DNA of 64,000 nt, from positions 568,051-632,050 of the forward strand of contig NZ_JACHJI010000003.1 in NCBI RefSeq assembly GCF_014203535.1. Reading direction: 5' to 3'. Position numbers and translations under genes: made by a program. The DNA is from Streptomyces griseomycini. Lineage in GTDB: Bacteria > Actinomycetota > Actinomycetes > Streptomycetales > Streptomycetaceae. Below, piece by piece: positions 19,090 through 26,669 of the stretch (position 1 is its first letter; the number at the start of each line of letters is the position of its first letter). The notes beneath the pieces are model-generated. The model was not told where the DNA came from and made no database searches. It saw only the letters and a list, made by a program, of their open reading frames with translations.

Positions 19090-20805
19090 TCACTTGGCGT
19101 CCGCATAGCACTCCACCACCGCCGTCGTGAACGGGAAACGGACCGGTGTCCGCCCGAAGGTCAGCCGGCCCGCCAGGTCCGCGGCCTCCCGGATCGCCGC
19201 CACCACCGCCCCGGCCTCCTCCTCGGGGCAGTGCACGATCACCTCGTCGTGCTGGAAGAAGACCAGCTCGGCCGCCATGTCCGCCAGGGTCTGCCGCAGC
19301 GCGGCGAGCAGCAGCAGGGCCCAGTCGGCGGCGCTGCCCTGGACGACGAAGTTGCGGGCGAAGCGCCCGCGGGCGCGGGCGTCGGTCGAGGCGTAGCCCG
19401 GCACCCACGGCCGGCCGCCGCCGGTCTCCTCCCCGGCGGCACCGGAGCCCCCGGCGGCCTCGGCGACCGGGATGCCCGCCTCCTCCACCGCGTCGTCCGT
19501 CGCACGGGCGGCCGGCGGGCAGGTGCGGCCCAGCCAGGTCCGTACGAGCCGGCCCTCCTCGCCCGCGCGGGCGGCCTCGTCGACGTAGGCCACCGCCCGG
19601 GGGAAGCGGCGTCTGAGCGCGGCGAGGTTCTTCAGGCCGTCACCCGAGGTCTGGCCGTAGACCGCGCCGAGGACGGCGATCTTGGCCCGGTCGCGGTCGC
19701 CGGAGAACGCGTGCTCGGACACCGACTGGTACAGGTCGCCCTCCCGGCCGGCCACCTCCATCAGCCCGGGGTCGCGGGAGATCGCCGCCAGCACGCGCGG
19801 CTCCATCTGGTCGGCGTCGGCGACGACGAGCCGCCAGCCCGGGTCGGCGACGGCCGCGCGGCGGATCACCTTGGGGATCTGCAGGGCGCCCCCGCCGTTG
19901 GTCACCCAGCGGCCGGTCACGGTCCCGCCCGCGTGGAACTCGGGCCGGAACCGGCCGTCGCGCACCCAGTCCTGGAGCCAGGACCAGCCGTGGGCGACCC
20001 AGATGCGGTAGAGCTTCTTGTACTCGAGCAGCGGCTTCACGGCCGGGTGGTCGACGGACTCGATCTCCCAGCGGCGGGTCGAGGAGACCTTGACGCCGGC
20101 CTGCGCGAAGGCCTTGACGACATCGGCCGGCAGGTCGGGCCGCACCCGGCGGCCGAAGGCGGCGGACACCTCGTCGGCGAGCTCGGCCAGCCGGCGCGGC
20201 TCGCCACCGCCCGCGTACCGCTCGCCGAGCAGGTCGTGCAGCACCGCGCGGTGCACGTCCGCCCGCCAGGGCAGCCCCGCGCGGTTCATCTCGGCGGCCA
20301 CCAGCGTCCCCGCCGACTCGGCGGCCGTCAGCAGCCGCATCCGGTCCGGGTGCGCGGTCCGGCCGGTCCGCCGCTGCTGCTCGGCGTAGACCGCGAGGAG
20401 GTCCGTCAGCGGCAGGGGGGTGCCCGTGGGTTCGAAGAGGGGTGACTGCGCGCCCGGCTCGGCCGGGCGCTGCGGCGGGTCGGGCGGCACGGGGCCGCCG
20501 CGCAGCCGGGCCAGGGCGGCCGCGGCCGAACGGGGCTCCCCGTACCGCCCCTCGTGGCCGAGCAGGAGCGTCTCGGCGGCCTCGACGTCGTGGCACCGCT
20601 CCACTCGCACCCCCGTGGCGAGCAGGCGCGGGTAGACCTCGGCGGTGGACCGCCACACCCACCGCGTGACGCCGGGACGGCTCCGGACGGCCTCGGCGGG
20701 ATCCGCCTCCCGACGCACCGGGCCGGCGGGCAGCCCGTCCGGACCGAGGGGGGCGACGTCCACGCCACCGTCCTCGGCCGGGGCGAGCGCCCACCGGTCG
20801 GCCAT
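19090..20805 (-). CDS. Family A DNA polymerase (PolA-like, no 5' nuclease domain)
   Basis: This 571-residue enzyme is annotated in related genomes as bifunctional 3'-5' exonuclease/DNA polymerase. ATG 20805 (MADRWALAPAEDGG) was chosen; a TTG ten codons upstream is also open and neither has a clear ribosome site. Polymerase motif A is VVADADQMEPRVLAAIS near residue 330; motif C is QHDEVIVHCP near residue 520. The fingers region carries a Gly-rich insertion (about 420-450). The first 100 residues occupy the exonuclease position but show no DxE-type catalytic motif, so proofreading is doubtful. At 571 residues it is shorter than replicative Pol I and lacks a 5' nuclease; a repair role is inferred. 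Confidence 0.9.
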   Translation of the reverse strand: MADRWALAPAEDGGVDVAPLGPDGLPAGPVRREADPAEAVRSRPGVTRWVWRSTAEVYPRLLATGVRVERCHDVEAAETLLLGHEGRYGEPRSAAAALARLRGGPVPPDPPQRPAEPGAQSPLFEPTGTPLPLTDLLAVYAEQQRRTGRTAHPDRMRLLTAAESAGTLVAAEMNRAGLPWRADVHRAVLHDLLGERYAGGGEPRRLAELADEVSAAFGRRVRPDLPADVVKAFAQAGVKVSSTRRWEIESVDHPAVKPLLEYKKLYRIWVAHGWSWLQDWVRDGRFRPEFHAGGTVTGRWVTNGGGALQIPKVIRRAAVADPGWRLVVADADQMEPRVLAAISRDPGLMEVAGREGDLYQSVSEHAFSGDRDRAKIAVLGAVYGQTSGDGLKNLAALRRRFPRAVAYVDEAARAGEEGRLVRTWLGRTCPPAARATDDAVEEAGIPVAEAAGGSGAAGEETGGGRPWVPGYASTDARARGRFARNFVVQGSAADWALLLLAALRQTLADMAAELVFFQHDEVIVHCPEEEAGAVVAAIREAADLAGRLTFGRTPVRFPFTTAVVECYADAK

Positions 20806-20845
20806 GTACGCGAGTGTGGCAGGGGGGTCTGACAACGACCCCGGA

Positions 20846-21607
20846 TCAGCCTTCCCGCGAGGGTCCGGGCTCCTCCCCGTCCTCCTTCCGCGTCTCGACG
20901 AACTGCGCGAGCTTCTCGCCGACGTACCGCTCGGTGGCCGCCTTGTCGATGCCCAGGCCGCTGAGGACGCCCTCGCCGTTCTCGTGCTCCAGGAGGGCGA
21001 GCAGGAGGTGCTCGGTGCCGATGTAGTTGTGGCCGAGGCGGAGGGCCTCGCGGAAGGTGAGTTCCAGGACCTTCTTGGCCGCCGGGCCGTACGGCACCAG
21101 TTCGGGGGCGTCCTCGACGGCCGGCGGGAGCGCCGCGCGCGCGGCCTCGCGGACCGCGTCCACGGTGACGCCCTGCTCGGTGATCGCCTGCACGGCGAGG
21201 CCCTGCGGCTCGGCCAGCAGGCCGAGGATCAGGTGCTCGGGCAGGCCCTCGGCGTTGCGCGCGGCCTGCGCCGCGTTGTGCGCGGCCATGACCGTGTTGC
21301 GCGCGCGGGGCGTGTAGCGGCTGAAGCCCTGACCGGGGTCGAGGTCGGTGCCCTCCTTCGGCACGAAGCGCTTCTGGGCCGCCTGCCGGGTGACGCCCAT
21401 GCTCTTCCCGATGTCCGTCCAGGAGGCGCCCGAACGCCGGGCCTGGTCCACGAAGTGGCCGATCAGGTGGTCGGCCACGTCGCCGAGGTGCTCACCGGCG
21501 AGCACCGCGTCCTGAAGCTGTTCGAGGGGCTCCTCGTGGACCTTCTTGATGGCCGCGATGAGGTCGTCGAGACGCACGGATGACTTGATGGCGGGGTTCG
21601 TCGTCAT
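20846..21607 (-). CDS. HTH protein with ClpC-type N-terminal (Clp_N) domain
   Basis: This 253-residue protein has a helix-turn-helix at about residues 60-81 (SWTDIGKSMGVTRQAAQKRF). Residues about 100-240 carry two Clp_N repeats (AHNAAQAARNAEGLPEHLIL and EALRLGHNYIGTEHLLLALL), the module by which ClpA/ClpC unfoldases meet adaptors and misfolded or phosphoarginine-tagged substrates. There is no AAA+ domain, so it is not an unfoldase. I infer a transcription factor that senses proteostasis. The ATG at 21607 has no Shine-Dalgarno and lies 7 bases after a -10 box, so the mRNA should be leaderless. The promoter sits inside two palindromes (21609-21655), which suggests autoregulation. Confidence 0.88.
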   Translation of the reverse strand: MTTNPAIKSSVRLDDLIAAIKKVHEEPLEQLQDAVLAGEHLGDVADHLIGHFVDQARRSGASWTDIGKSMGVTRQAAQKRFVPKEGTDLDPGQGFSRYTPRARNTVMAAHNAAQAARNAEGLPEHLILGLLAEPQGLAVQAITEQGVTVDAVREAARAALPPAVEDAPELVPYGPAAKKVLELTFREALRLGHNYIGTEHLLLALLEHENGEGVLSGLGIDKAATERYVGEKLAQFVETRKEDGEEPGPSREG

Positions 21608-21608
21608 G

Positions 21609-21655
21609 TGTCAACCGTAAGTTGACAGCCGAGGGGTGTCAACCCGAAGTTGACA
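21609..21655 (-). promoter_or_regulatory. Twin palindromic operators with embedded leaderless promoter
   Basis: Two perfect 7-5-7 palindromes, TGTCAACCGTAAGTTGACA (21609-21627) and TGTCAACCCGAAGTTGACA (21637-21655), are 28 bases apart. Read on the minus strand, TTGACA (21642-21637) is a consensus -35 inside the distal palindrome. After exactly 17 bases TACGGT (21619-21614) is a -10 inside the proximal one. The start codon A is 7 bases beyond the -10. A protein bound to either site would block RNA polymerase. The divergent DUF2786 gene starts 39 bases the other way, so it may share control. Confidence 0.8.
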
Positions 21656-21693
21656 CCTACGGGTGAATTCCCGGGGCATGGCACGATCGGTCC

Positions 21694-22818
21694 GTGAGCA
21701 CGTCCAGCACCGTCGACCGCGCCTTCCGGGCCGCCCTCTACGACACCGGCGACGCCGCCCTCGACACCGGCGCCTCCCTGCTCGCCGCCGACCCGGCGGC
21801 CGACGCCGAACTCGACCGGCGGGGCGAGGAGTTCGTGGCGACGGCCTGGCGGCGCGGCTGGCAGCCCGCCGATGTCGTACGGATCGTCCGGCGCGAGCTG
21901 GACGACGTGCACGTACGGCTCGTCTCCGCGCTGATCCGCGCCCAGGCGCCGCATGACGACCGGCCGCGCGGGCCCCGCTGGAACGCCCAGCTCGACGAGG
22001 TGACGGCGGACCCCGCGCCCCGCGCCGACCGCTTCTCGCACGCCACGGCCGTGCTGGAGCTGTACCGGCTGCTGCTGCGCCTGCCCGCCCTCGAACCCCT
22101 CGAGGAGGCGGCCGCACCGGGCCCGCGGGACCGGCGGCCGGAGTCCCGCGTGCTCGGCCGCATCCGCGCGCTGCTGGCGAAGGCGGAGGCGACCGGCTTC
22201 CCGGAGGAGGCGGAGGCGCTCAGCGCCAAGGCGCAGGAGCTGATGGCGCGGCACAGCGTCGACGAGGCGCTGCTCGCGGCGCAGGCGCCCTCGGGCGAGG
22301 CGCCGGGCGCCTGCCGGATCGGGGTGGAGCCGCCGTACGAGCAGGCCAAGGCGGTGCTGCTGGACGCGGTCGCCGGCGCGAACCACTGCCGGGCGGTGTG
22401 GAACGAACCCCTCGGCTTCTCCACCGTCGTCGGCTTCGCCTCCGACCTGGAGGCGGTCGAGCTCCTCTACACCTCACTGCTCGTGCAGGCGACCACGGCG
22501 ATGACGAAGGCGGAGGCCGCACAGAGGGCGGGCGGACGGAAGCGGACCAAGACCTTCCGGCAGTCCTTCCTCGCGGCCTACGCCCACCGCGTGGGGACGC
22601 GCCTCGCGGCCGCCGCCGAGAGCCAGGTGGGCGACGACCTGCTGCCGGTCCTCGCCTCCCGGGAGGTCGCGGTCGCCGACCGGACGGACCGTCTGTTCCC
22701 GGAGACGACGACCACCCGGCTGCGCGGGGTGAGCGACGCGGCGGGCTGGGAGGAGGGCGCGCGGGCGGCGGACGACGCACGGGTCGGGGCCCGCCCGCGG
22801 CTTCCCCGGAACGGGTGA
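21694..22818 (+). CDS. DUF2786 domain protein
   Basis: This is a 374-residue soluble protein with GTG start at 21694. Residues about 150-190 hold the DUF2786 signature (IRALLAKAEATGFPEEAEAL then AQELMARHSVDEALL). The downstream half, with HCRAVWNEPLGFSTVVGFAS and FRQSFLAAYAHRVGTRL, matches the second domain usually paired with it. These proteins are widespread in actinobacteria and phages; no activity has been established that I know of. It is divergent from the Clp_N-HTH gene across the twin operators and convergent with a lipoprotein gene. Confidence 0.8.
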   Translation: MSTSSTVDRAFRAALYDTGDAALDTGASLLAADPAADAELDRRGEEFVATAWRRGWQPADVVRIVRRELDDVHVRLVSALIRAQAPHDDRPRGPRWNAQLDEVTADPAPRADRFSHATAVLELYRLLLRLPALEPLEEAAAPGPRDRRPESRVLGRIRALLAKAEATGFPEEAEALSAKAQELMARHSVDEALLAAQAPSGEAPGACRIGVEPPYEQAKAVLLDAVAGANHCRAVWNEPLGFSTVVGFASDLEAVELLYTSLLVQATTAMTKAEAAQRAGGRKRTKTFRQSFLAAYAHRVGTRLAAAAESQVGDDLLPVLASREVAVADRTDRLFPETTTTRLRGVSDAAGWEEGARAADDARVGARPRLPRNG

Positions 22819-22821
22819 GGT

Positions 22822-23358
22822 TCAGTCGCCCGCCCGCTGGTAGGCGCTCACGGAGACCTCGTGGTCGCCCTGGCCGCCGCCCGCGACCGGGCCGTACGAC
22901 CAGCGGAAGAGGCGGGAGCGGGTGCGGTCGGCGTCGCCGGGCAGCCGGACCCGCAGGTTCTCGGCGTCGAAGGCGCCGCCGCGGGGCGTGCCGCGTTCGT
23001 AGGCCACGGTGAAGGACGCGGAGCCGCCCTTCGCCAGGGTCAGCTTCTGCGCCTCGGCGCCTTCGGCCGGCGGCACGTCGACGGCGGGCGAATCGCCGGC
23101 ACCGACCAGTGTCACCTCGGGAAAGCCGTCCAGGGTGCAGGCCGCGCCCCGGTTGGTGAGGCTGACCGGGACCTCGCCGGTGTCCCCGGCGGCCGGCGCG
23201 ATGCTCGCGGGACCGACCTCGATGCTCACCTCGTGGACGGAGCAGGCGGCGCCCTCCCGCTTCCCGTCGCCGTCCTCGTCACCGCCCGCGCTGTCGCAGG
23301 CGGCCAGCAGGAGGAGTGCGGCGAGGGTGGCGGGGACGGCGATCGGCGTGGCGCGCAT
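22822..23358 (-). CDS. Lipoprotein with DUF4232-like beta domain
   Basis: This is a 178-residue protein. ATG 23358 gives MRATPIAVPATLAALLLLAA then Cys, a lipoprotein signal with lipobox LAAC; AGAGGATC lies just upstream. Upstream GTG/ATG codons would extend it by 15 residues and spoil the signal. The mature part has the features of DUF4232 proteins: ACTLDGFPEVTLVG, a Cys pair, PVSLTNRG and a final FRWSYGP. The family is secreted and of unknown role. It ends a few bases from the convergent DUF2786 gene and is followed upstream by a second lipoprotein. Confidence 0.82.
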   Translation of the reverse strand: MRATPIAVPATLAALLLLAACDSAGGDEDGDGKREGAACSVHEVSIEVGPASIAPAAGDTGEVPVSLTNRGAACTLDGFPEVTLVGAGDSPAVDVPPAEGAEAQKLTLAKGGSASFTVAYERGTPRGGAFDAENLRVRLPGDADRTRSRLFRWSYGPVAGGGQGDHEVSVSAYQRAGD

Positions 23359-23439
23359 GAGTGATCCTCTGGGTTCGTGGAGGTGCCCACCGGCCATCAT
23401 CACGCACGAGCCGCCGACCGGCCCCGCCGACCGGTCCGT

Positions 23440-23988
23440 CTACGACCCCGAACCCGCCGTCGGCAGCCCCGTCGGAAGGGCGCCGCCCTCGGCCTTGGTG
23501 TACGTCTCGGTGCCGAGGGCGCCCTCCCAGGTGACCTTCAGGGAGGTCCTGCCGACGGATTCGACCGTGCCGTTCGCCCGGTCCTCGGTGCCGTCGGTGC
23601 ACTTCAGACGGATCGCGTGGGTCCCGGCGCCCTCCCGCGCGGTGCCGCTGCACACGGTGCCGCCCGTGGCGAAGAGGGCGGCCTCCTCACCGTTGACCAT
23701 CAGGGCCACGGCCTTGCCGTCGGCCGTGGCGAGCCAGCTGCCCTCCAACTCGCTCGCCGGGCCCTCGCTCGCGTCGGAGCCCCCCGTGCCGCCACCGGAG
23801 TCCGCGGTCGCCGTGGCGGACGGGGCGGGGGTGGCCGTGGAGTCGCCGGAGTCGTCGGAACCGGCCCCGCTGCACGCCGTCAGCGCGAGTGCGCCGGCCA
23901 GCCCCGCGGCCGCGGCCGCGACGCGTACGCGCCGGGAGCGCGATGCCGGCGATGCGGGCGAGTACGTCACCGAAGCCTCCGAGGTCAC
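23440..23988 (-). CDS. Secreted lipoprotein, unknown function
   Basis: This is a 182-residue protein with a long basic N-region (SRSRRVRV), a hydrophobic Ala-Gly core and lipobox LTAC near residue 39. A Ser/Thr/Gly-rich linker of about 45 residues follows, then a compact domain containing ELEGSWLATADGKAVALMVN and a Cys pair (TVCSGTA, LKCTDG). The linker suggests it crosses the cell wall. It may be transcribed with the next lipoprotein. No enzyme motif is visible. Confidence 0.78.
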   Translation of the reverse strand: MTSEASVTYSPASPASRSRRVRVAAAAAGLAGALALTACSGAGSDDSGDSTATPAPSATATADSGGGTGGSDASEGPASELEGSWLATADGKAVALMVNGEEAALFATGGTVCSGTAREGAGTHAIRLKCTDGTEDRANGTVESVGRTSLKVTWEGALGTETYTKAEGGALPTGLPTAGSGS

Positions 23989-24121
23989 TGCGATCCCCCC
24001 AGCTGTGGCCGGCCCCGTCGGCCGGACGACCGCAGTCAGCTAACAGGACCCGACCGGCACCCCACCAGCCCCCGTGACACACCTCGCACCGTCCCTCCCC
24101 CCGGACGACGCACCGGCACCT

Positions 24122-24427
24122 TCACCAGGACGCCTTGCGCACCCCCGGCAAGTACCCCGCGTGCGCCTGCTCCCGCAGACTCACGCGGGAGAGGCCGAAC
24201 GCCCGGACGTACCCGCGCGGACGCCCGTCCGTCTGGTCCCGGTTGCGCACGCGCGTGGCGCTCGCGTCGTGCGGCTGCCGCCTCAACTCGCGCTGCGCCG
24301 CGGCCCGTTCCTCCTCGGTGGACGACGGCCGCCGGACGGCCTCCTTCAGCTCGGCCCGCCGGGCGGCGTACCGCGCGACGGTCGCCCGTCGCCGCTCGTT
24401 CTTCGCGATCGTGCTCTTCTTCGCCAT
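24122..24427 (-). CDS. rpsN: 30S ribosomal protein S14, zinc-independent (C-) paralogue
   Basis: This 101-residue protein is a full-length S14 of the long, cysteine-free form: [14 protein letters not shown] at the start and [20 protein letters not shown] with GVRKASW at the end. The short zinc form carries CxxC motifs; here none are present, so it is the C- replacement used when zinc is scarce. Its ATG overlaps the stop of rpmB (TGATG), so the two are translationally coupled. Control by the Zur box at 24697 is inferred. Confidence 0.95.
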   Translation of the reverse strand: MAKKSTIAKNERRRATVARYAARRAELKEAVRRPSSTEEERAAAQRELRRQPHDASATRVRNRDQTDGRPRGYVRAFGLSRVSLREQAHAGYLPGVRKASW

Positions 24428-24663
24428 CAGACCCTCTCCCCCCGGGCGCGGATGCGGGCCACGGCCGCCTCGACGCCGATCGCGTCGACGGTCCTGATCG
24501 CCCTGGCGCTCAGCCGCAGCCGTACGTGACGCCCCTCGCTCGGCAGCCGGTAGCGCCTGGTCTGGATGTTCGGGTCGAACCGGCGGGAGGTGCGCCGGTG
24601 GGAGTGGGAGACGCGGTTGCCGAAGCCGGGCTGTGCGCCGGTCGGCATGCAGTGGGCGGACAC
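24427..24663 (-). CDS. rpmB: 50S ribosomal protein L28, C- paralogue
   Basis: This is a 78-residue protein. GTG 24663 was chosen because it gives the conserved [16 protein letters not shown] opening and has GAGGAGAGG 9 bases upstream. An ATG at 24687 would add 8 residues and swallow that ribosome site. The body matches L28 ([19 protein letters not shown]). It contains a single Cys in place of the zinc-binding set. It is the first gene of a two-gene unit with rpsN, facing rpmG across the Zur box. Confidence 0.92.
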   Translation of the reverse strand: MSAHCMPTGAQPGFGNRVSHSHRRTSRRFDPNIQTRRYRLPSEGRHVRLRLSARAIRTVDAIGVEAAVARIRARGERV

Positions 24664-24696
24664 GGTGACGTACCTCTCCTCAGCCATAGATGTTAA

Positions 24697-24711
24697 TGAA
24701 ATTCATTTTCA
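24697..24711. promoter_or_regulatory. Zur box between rpmB and rpmG
   Basis: Read on the minus strand, TGAAAATGAATTTCA is a 15-base 7-1-7 inverted repeat with one mismatch. It is very close to the Streptomyces Zur consensus as I remember it (TGAAAATGATTTTCA). It is one of the few AT-rich spots in the window, 34 bases from the rpmB start and 14 bases before the rpmG ATG. Zinc-loaded Zur should silence both directions. Confidence 0.85.
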
Positions 24712-24724
24712 GTAAGGTGGTGGC

Positions 24725-24889
24725 ATGGCACGCAACGAACTCCGCCCGGTCGTCAGGCTCCGGTCCACCGCCGGCACCGGCTTCACCTACGTCACCCGCA
24801 AGAACCGCCGCAACGATCCGGACCGGCTGACCCTGCGCAAGTACGACCCGGTCGCCGGCCGTCACGTCGACTTCCGAGAGGAGCGCTGA
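24725..24889 (+). CDS. rpmG: 50S ribosomal protein L33, C- paralogue
   Basis: This is a 54-residue protein starting at ATG 24725: [19 protein letters not shown], then [15 protein letters not shown] and [12 protein letters not shown]. That is L33 at full length. The four zinc-binding cysteines of the C+ form are missing, so it is the zinc-independent version. It heads the rightward unit rpmG-rpmE2-cobW-rpsR2 and lies immediately beside the Zur box. AAGGTGG at 24714-24720 serves as ribosome site. Confidence 0.92.
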   Translation: MARNELRPVVRLRSTAGTGFTYVTRKNRRNDPDRLTLRKYDPVAGRHVDFREER

Positions 24890-24898
24890 ACAGCCGCC

Positions 24899-25051
24899 AT
24901 GCACAAGGGAACCCACCCGCCCCACGGCCCCGTCGCCCTCCGTGGCCGAGCCGCCGGCCACCCCTTCCGCACCGGCACCGCACGCGTCCCGGACGCCGCG
25001 GGCCGCAGGGAGCGCCTCGGGCGCCGGTACGACGAGCGGGAGGCGTCGTGA
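24899..25051 (+). pseudogene. rpmE: L31 type B paralogue with an in-frame internal deletion
   Basis: The frame encodes 50 residues. The first 20 (HPPHGPVALRGRAAG) match the L31B N-terminus HPxYxPVVFRDRAAG. From residue 21 (HPFRTGTARVPDAAGR, then ERLGRRY) it matches the C-terminal third (HPFYTGTARVxDxxGRxxRFERRY). The middle, about 34 residues that normally include LTRSTA and VDVEISS, is gone without a frameshift. Normal length is about 84. The product could be made, since it starts 9 bases after rpmG and its stop overlaps the cobW start (GTGA). It is unlikely to work as L31. It may still serve to couple translation to cobW. Confidence 0.82.
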
Positions 25052-26190
25052 CGCTGTCGGTGGTGATCGTCGGCGGACTGCACGCCGACGCCCGCAGGGC
25101 CGCCATCGCGCGGCTGCTCGCCGACGTGCCCGGCGGCGTCGTGCTCCACCACGACCTGGAGACGGCCGCCGCGGGCACGGTCGTGCGGACCGTCCGGGAC
25201 GCCTCCGGCCTCCGGTCCGCCGGTGAGGCCCCGCTCGTCGACGGCTGCGCCTGCTGCGCCCTGCGCGAGGACCTCGTCCCGGAACTCGAGCGGCTCGCGG
25301 ACGCCGGGGACACCCCGCTCGCGATCGTCGAACTGTGGGACTCCGTCGAGCCGAAGGCCGTGGCGGAGGTGATCGCCGGGGGCGGCCTCACCGTCACCGG
25401 GGTGATCACCGCCGTCGACCCGGCGCTGGTGCTGCCGTACCTGGCCAACGGCGACGACCTCGCCGACGGCGGGCTCGCCACCGCGCCGACCGATCGGCGC
25501 ACGGTCGCCGACACCTTCGCGCGCCAGCTGGAGTACGCGCCCGTCCTGGCCGTCGCCGACTCCCCGGAGGCCGACGACCAGGACCGCGAGCTGCTCGCCC
25601 AGCTGCATCCCACCGCCCGCCGGATCGCGGTCACCGGCCCGGCCGGCGGCGGGTCCCCCCTCGCGGGCGCGGCGCTCGCCGGGTTCGACGCGGAGGCCGC
25701 CGCCGCGGCCCAGCACCCCGCGTGCGCGCTGCTGCCCGCCGAGGCCGACGCGCACGGTGTCTCCACCCTCGTCTGGCGCAGGCGCCGCCCCTTCCACCCC
25801 GAGCGGCTGTACGCCGCGCTGGAGGACCTGGCCTGTGCGGCGGTCCGCAGCCGGGGACGGTTCTGGCTCGCCGACAAACCGGACACGCTGTTCCACTGGG
25901 ACGCGGCGGGCGGCGCCCTGTGCGTCGAGGGCGCGGGGCCGTGGCTGGGATCGCTGCCGGACGCGGCCTGGGAGCTGGTGCCGCCCGTTCGCCGGGCCGC
26001 CGCCGCGCTGGACTGGCATCCCGAGCACGGCGACCGCTGCCAGCACCTGGTCTTCACGTCCCCCGGACTCGACCGCGACGGACTCCGGCAGCTCCTGGAG
26101 TCCTGCCTGCTGACCGACGCCGAGTACGCCGCCGGGCGCGACGCCTGGCAGCGGCTGCCGCACTCCTTCGACACCTTCCTGGAGGTCTGA
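25048..26190 (+). CDS. CobW/COG0523-family putative zinc chaperone
   Basis: This is a 380-residue protein of the CobW/ZigA family, whose zinc-limited members deliver metal to client enzymes using GTP. The metal-binding CxCC motif is present (DGCACCALREDL, about residues 67-78). The C-terminal CobW_C domain is intact (FHPERLYAALEDL and GDRCQHLVF). The position of the P-loop reads VVIVGGLHADARRAAIARLL, with no GKT, so ordinary GTP binding is doubtful. The related Streptomyces proteins I remember share this. It overlaps rpmE2 by 4 bases and precedes rpsR2, so it belongs to the Zur-controlled unit. Confidence 0.85.
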   Translation: MTLSVVIVGGLHADARRAAIARLLADVPGGVVLHHDLETAAAGTVVRTVRDASGLRSAGEAPLVDGCACCALREDLVPELERLADAGDTPLAIVELWDSVEPKAVAEVIAGGGLTVTGVITAVDPALVLPYLANGDDLADGGLATAPTDRRTVADTFARQLEYAPVLAVADSPEADDQDRELLAQLHPTARRIAVTGPAGGGSPLAGAALAGFDAEAAAAAQHPACALLPAEADAHGVSTLVWRRRRPFHPERLYAALEDLACAAVRSRGRFWLADKPDTLFHWDAAGGALCVEGAGPWLGSLPDAAWELVPPVRRAAAALDWHPEHGDRCQHLVFTSPGLDRDGLRQLLESCLLTDAEYAAGRDAWQRLPHSFDTFLEV

Positions 26191-26195
26191 CCGCC

Positions 26196-26428
26196 GTGCC
26201 CCGCACACCCGGGCGCGGGCCCGCCACGTCGCGCCCCAACCCCCTGGACCGGGCCGGGATCACCCACATCGACTACAAGGACACCGATCTGCTGCGGAAG
26301 TTCGCCTCCGACCGGGAAGGATCCGCAGCCGTCGCGTCACCCGCGTGACCGCCCGGCGGCAGCGGCAGTTGGCCCGGGCGGTCAAGAACGCACGCGAGAT
26401 GGCGCTGCTGCCCCGCTCGACCCGCTGA
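26196..26428 (+). pseudogene. rpsR: S18 C- paralogue broken by a one-base deletion
   Basis: From GTG 26196 the frame reads PRTPGR, RPNPLDRAGITHIDYKDTD and LLRKFASDR, a typical S18 N-terminal half. At the GGG run 26314-26316 the match jumps to another frame: IRSRRVTRVTARRQRQLARA and VKNAREMALLP continue in frame to the TGA at 26426-26428. Adding one G (GGGG) restores the whole protein, about 77 residues. As written, translation ends at 26348 with 50 residues. The break is either a real deletion or a homopolymer sequencing error. Confidence 0.85.
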
Positions 26429-26429
26429 G

Positions 26430-26474
26430 GCGGAGAAGCCGGAGAAGCCGGAGAAGGCGGAGAAGGCGGAGAAA
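26430..26474. repeat. Five 9-base tandem repeats
   Basis: GCGGAGAAG and CCGGAGAAG units follow each other five times, starting 2 bases after the rpsR2 stop. The 309-base stretch 26429-26737 otherwise holds no gene I can support; the promoter for the DUF397 gene lies at its right end. Confidence 0.75.
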
Positions 26475-26669
26475 ACCCGCGCTTGTCGGCATGAGGAGGA
26501 CACGCGGGGAAAGACGAGGGAACACGACGGCCCCCGTATGCGTCTCTAGGAGGAGCGGGGGCAGGTAAAGCGTCCCTCGAACCGGTCGCCGCACGACCGA
26601 CGGGGCTGTAACCGCGGCACCACCCCGCGTGCACGTGCATCTGCTCATGCATCAGCACATGAACAAAGC

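Noticed and set aside
20806..20835. TTG 20835 as start of the DNA polymerase gene
   Set aside because: The extra ten codons have no family support and no better ribosome site than ATG 20805.
21622..21690. A rightward promoter from the twin palindromes to the DUF2786 gene
   Set aside because: TTGACA at 21622 and 21650 has no acceptable -10 at 16-18 bases. Shared regulation remains possible but no promoter could be placed.
23377..24696. A 439-codon rightward frame over the lipoprotein and rpsN/rpmB genes
   Set aside because: It is antisense to four supported genes and its composition is that of a shadow frame.
26300..26330. Programmed -1 frameshift in rpsR2
   Set aside because: The site CCGGGAA is not a slippery heptamer of the X-XXY-YYZ type, and S18 genes are not known to use frameshifting. 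A deletion or sequencing error is simpler.
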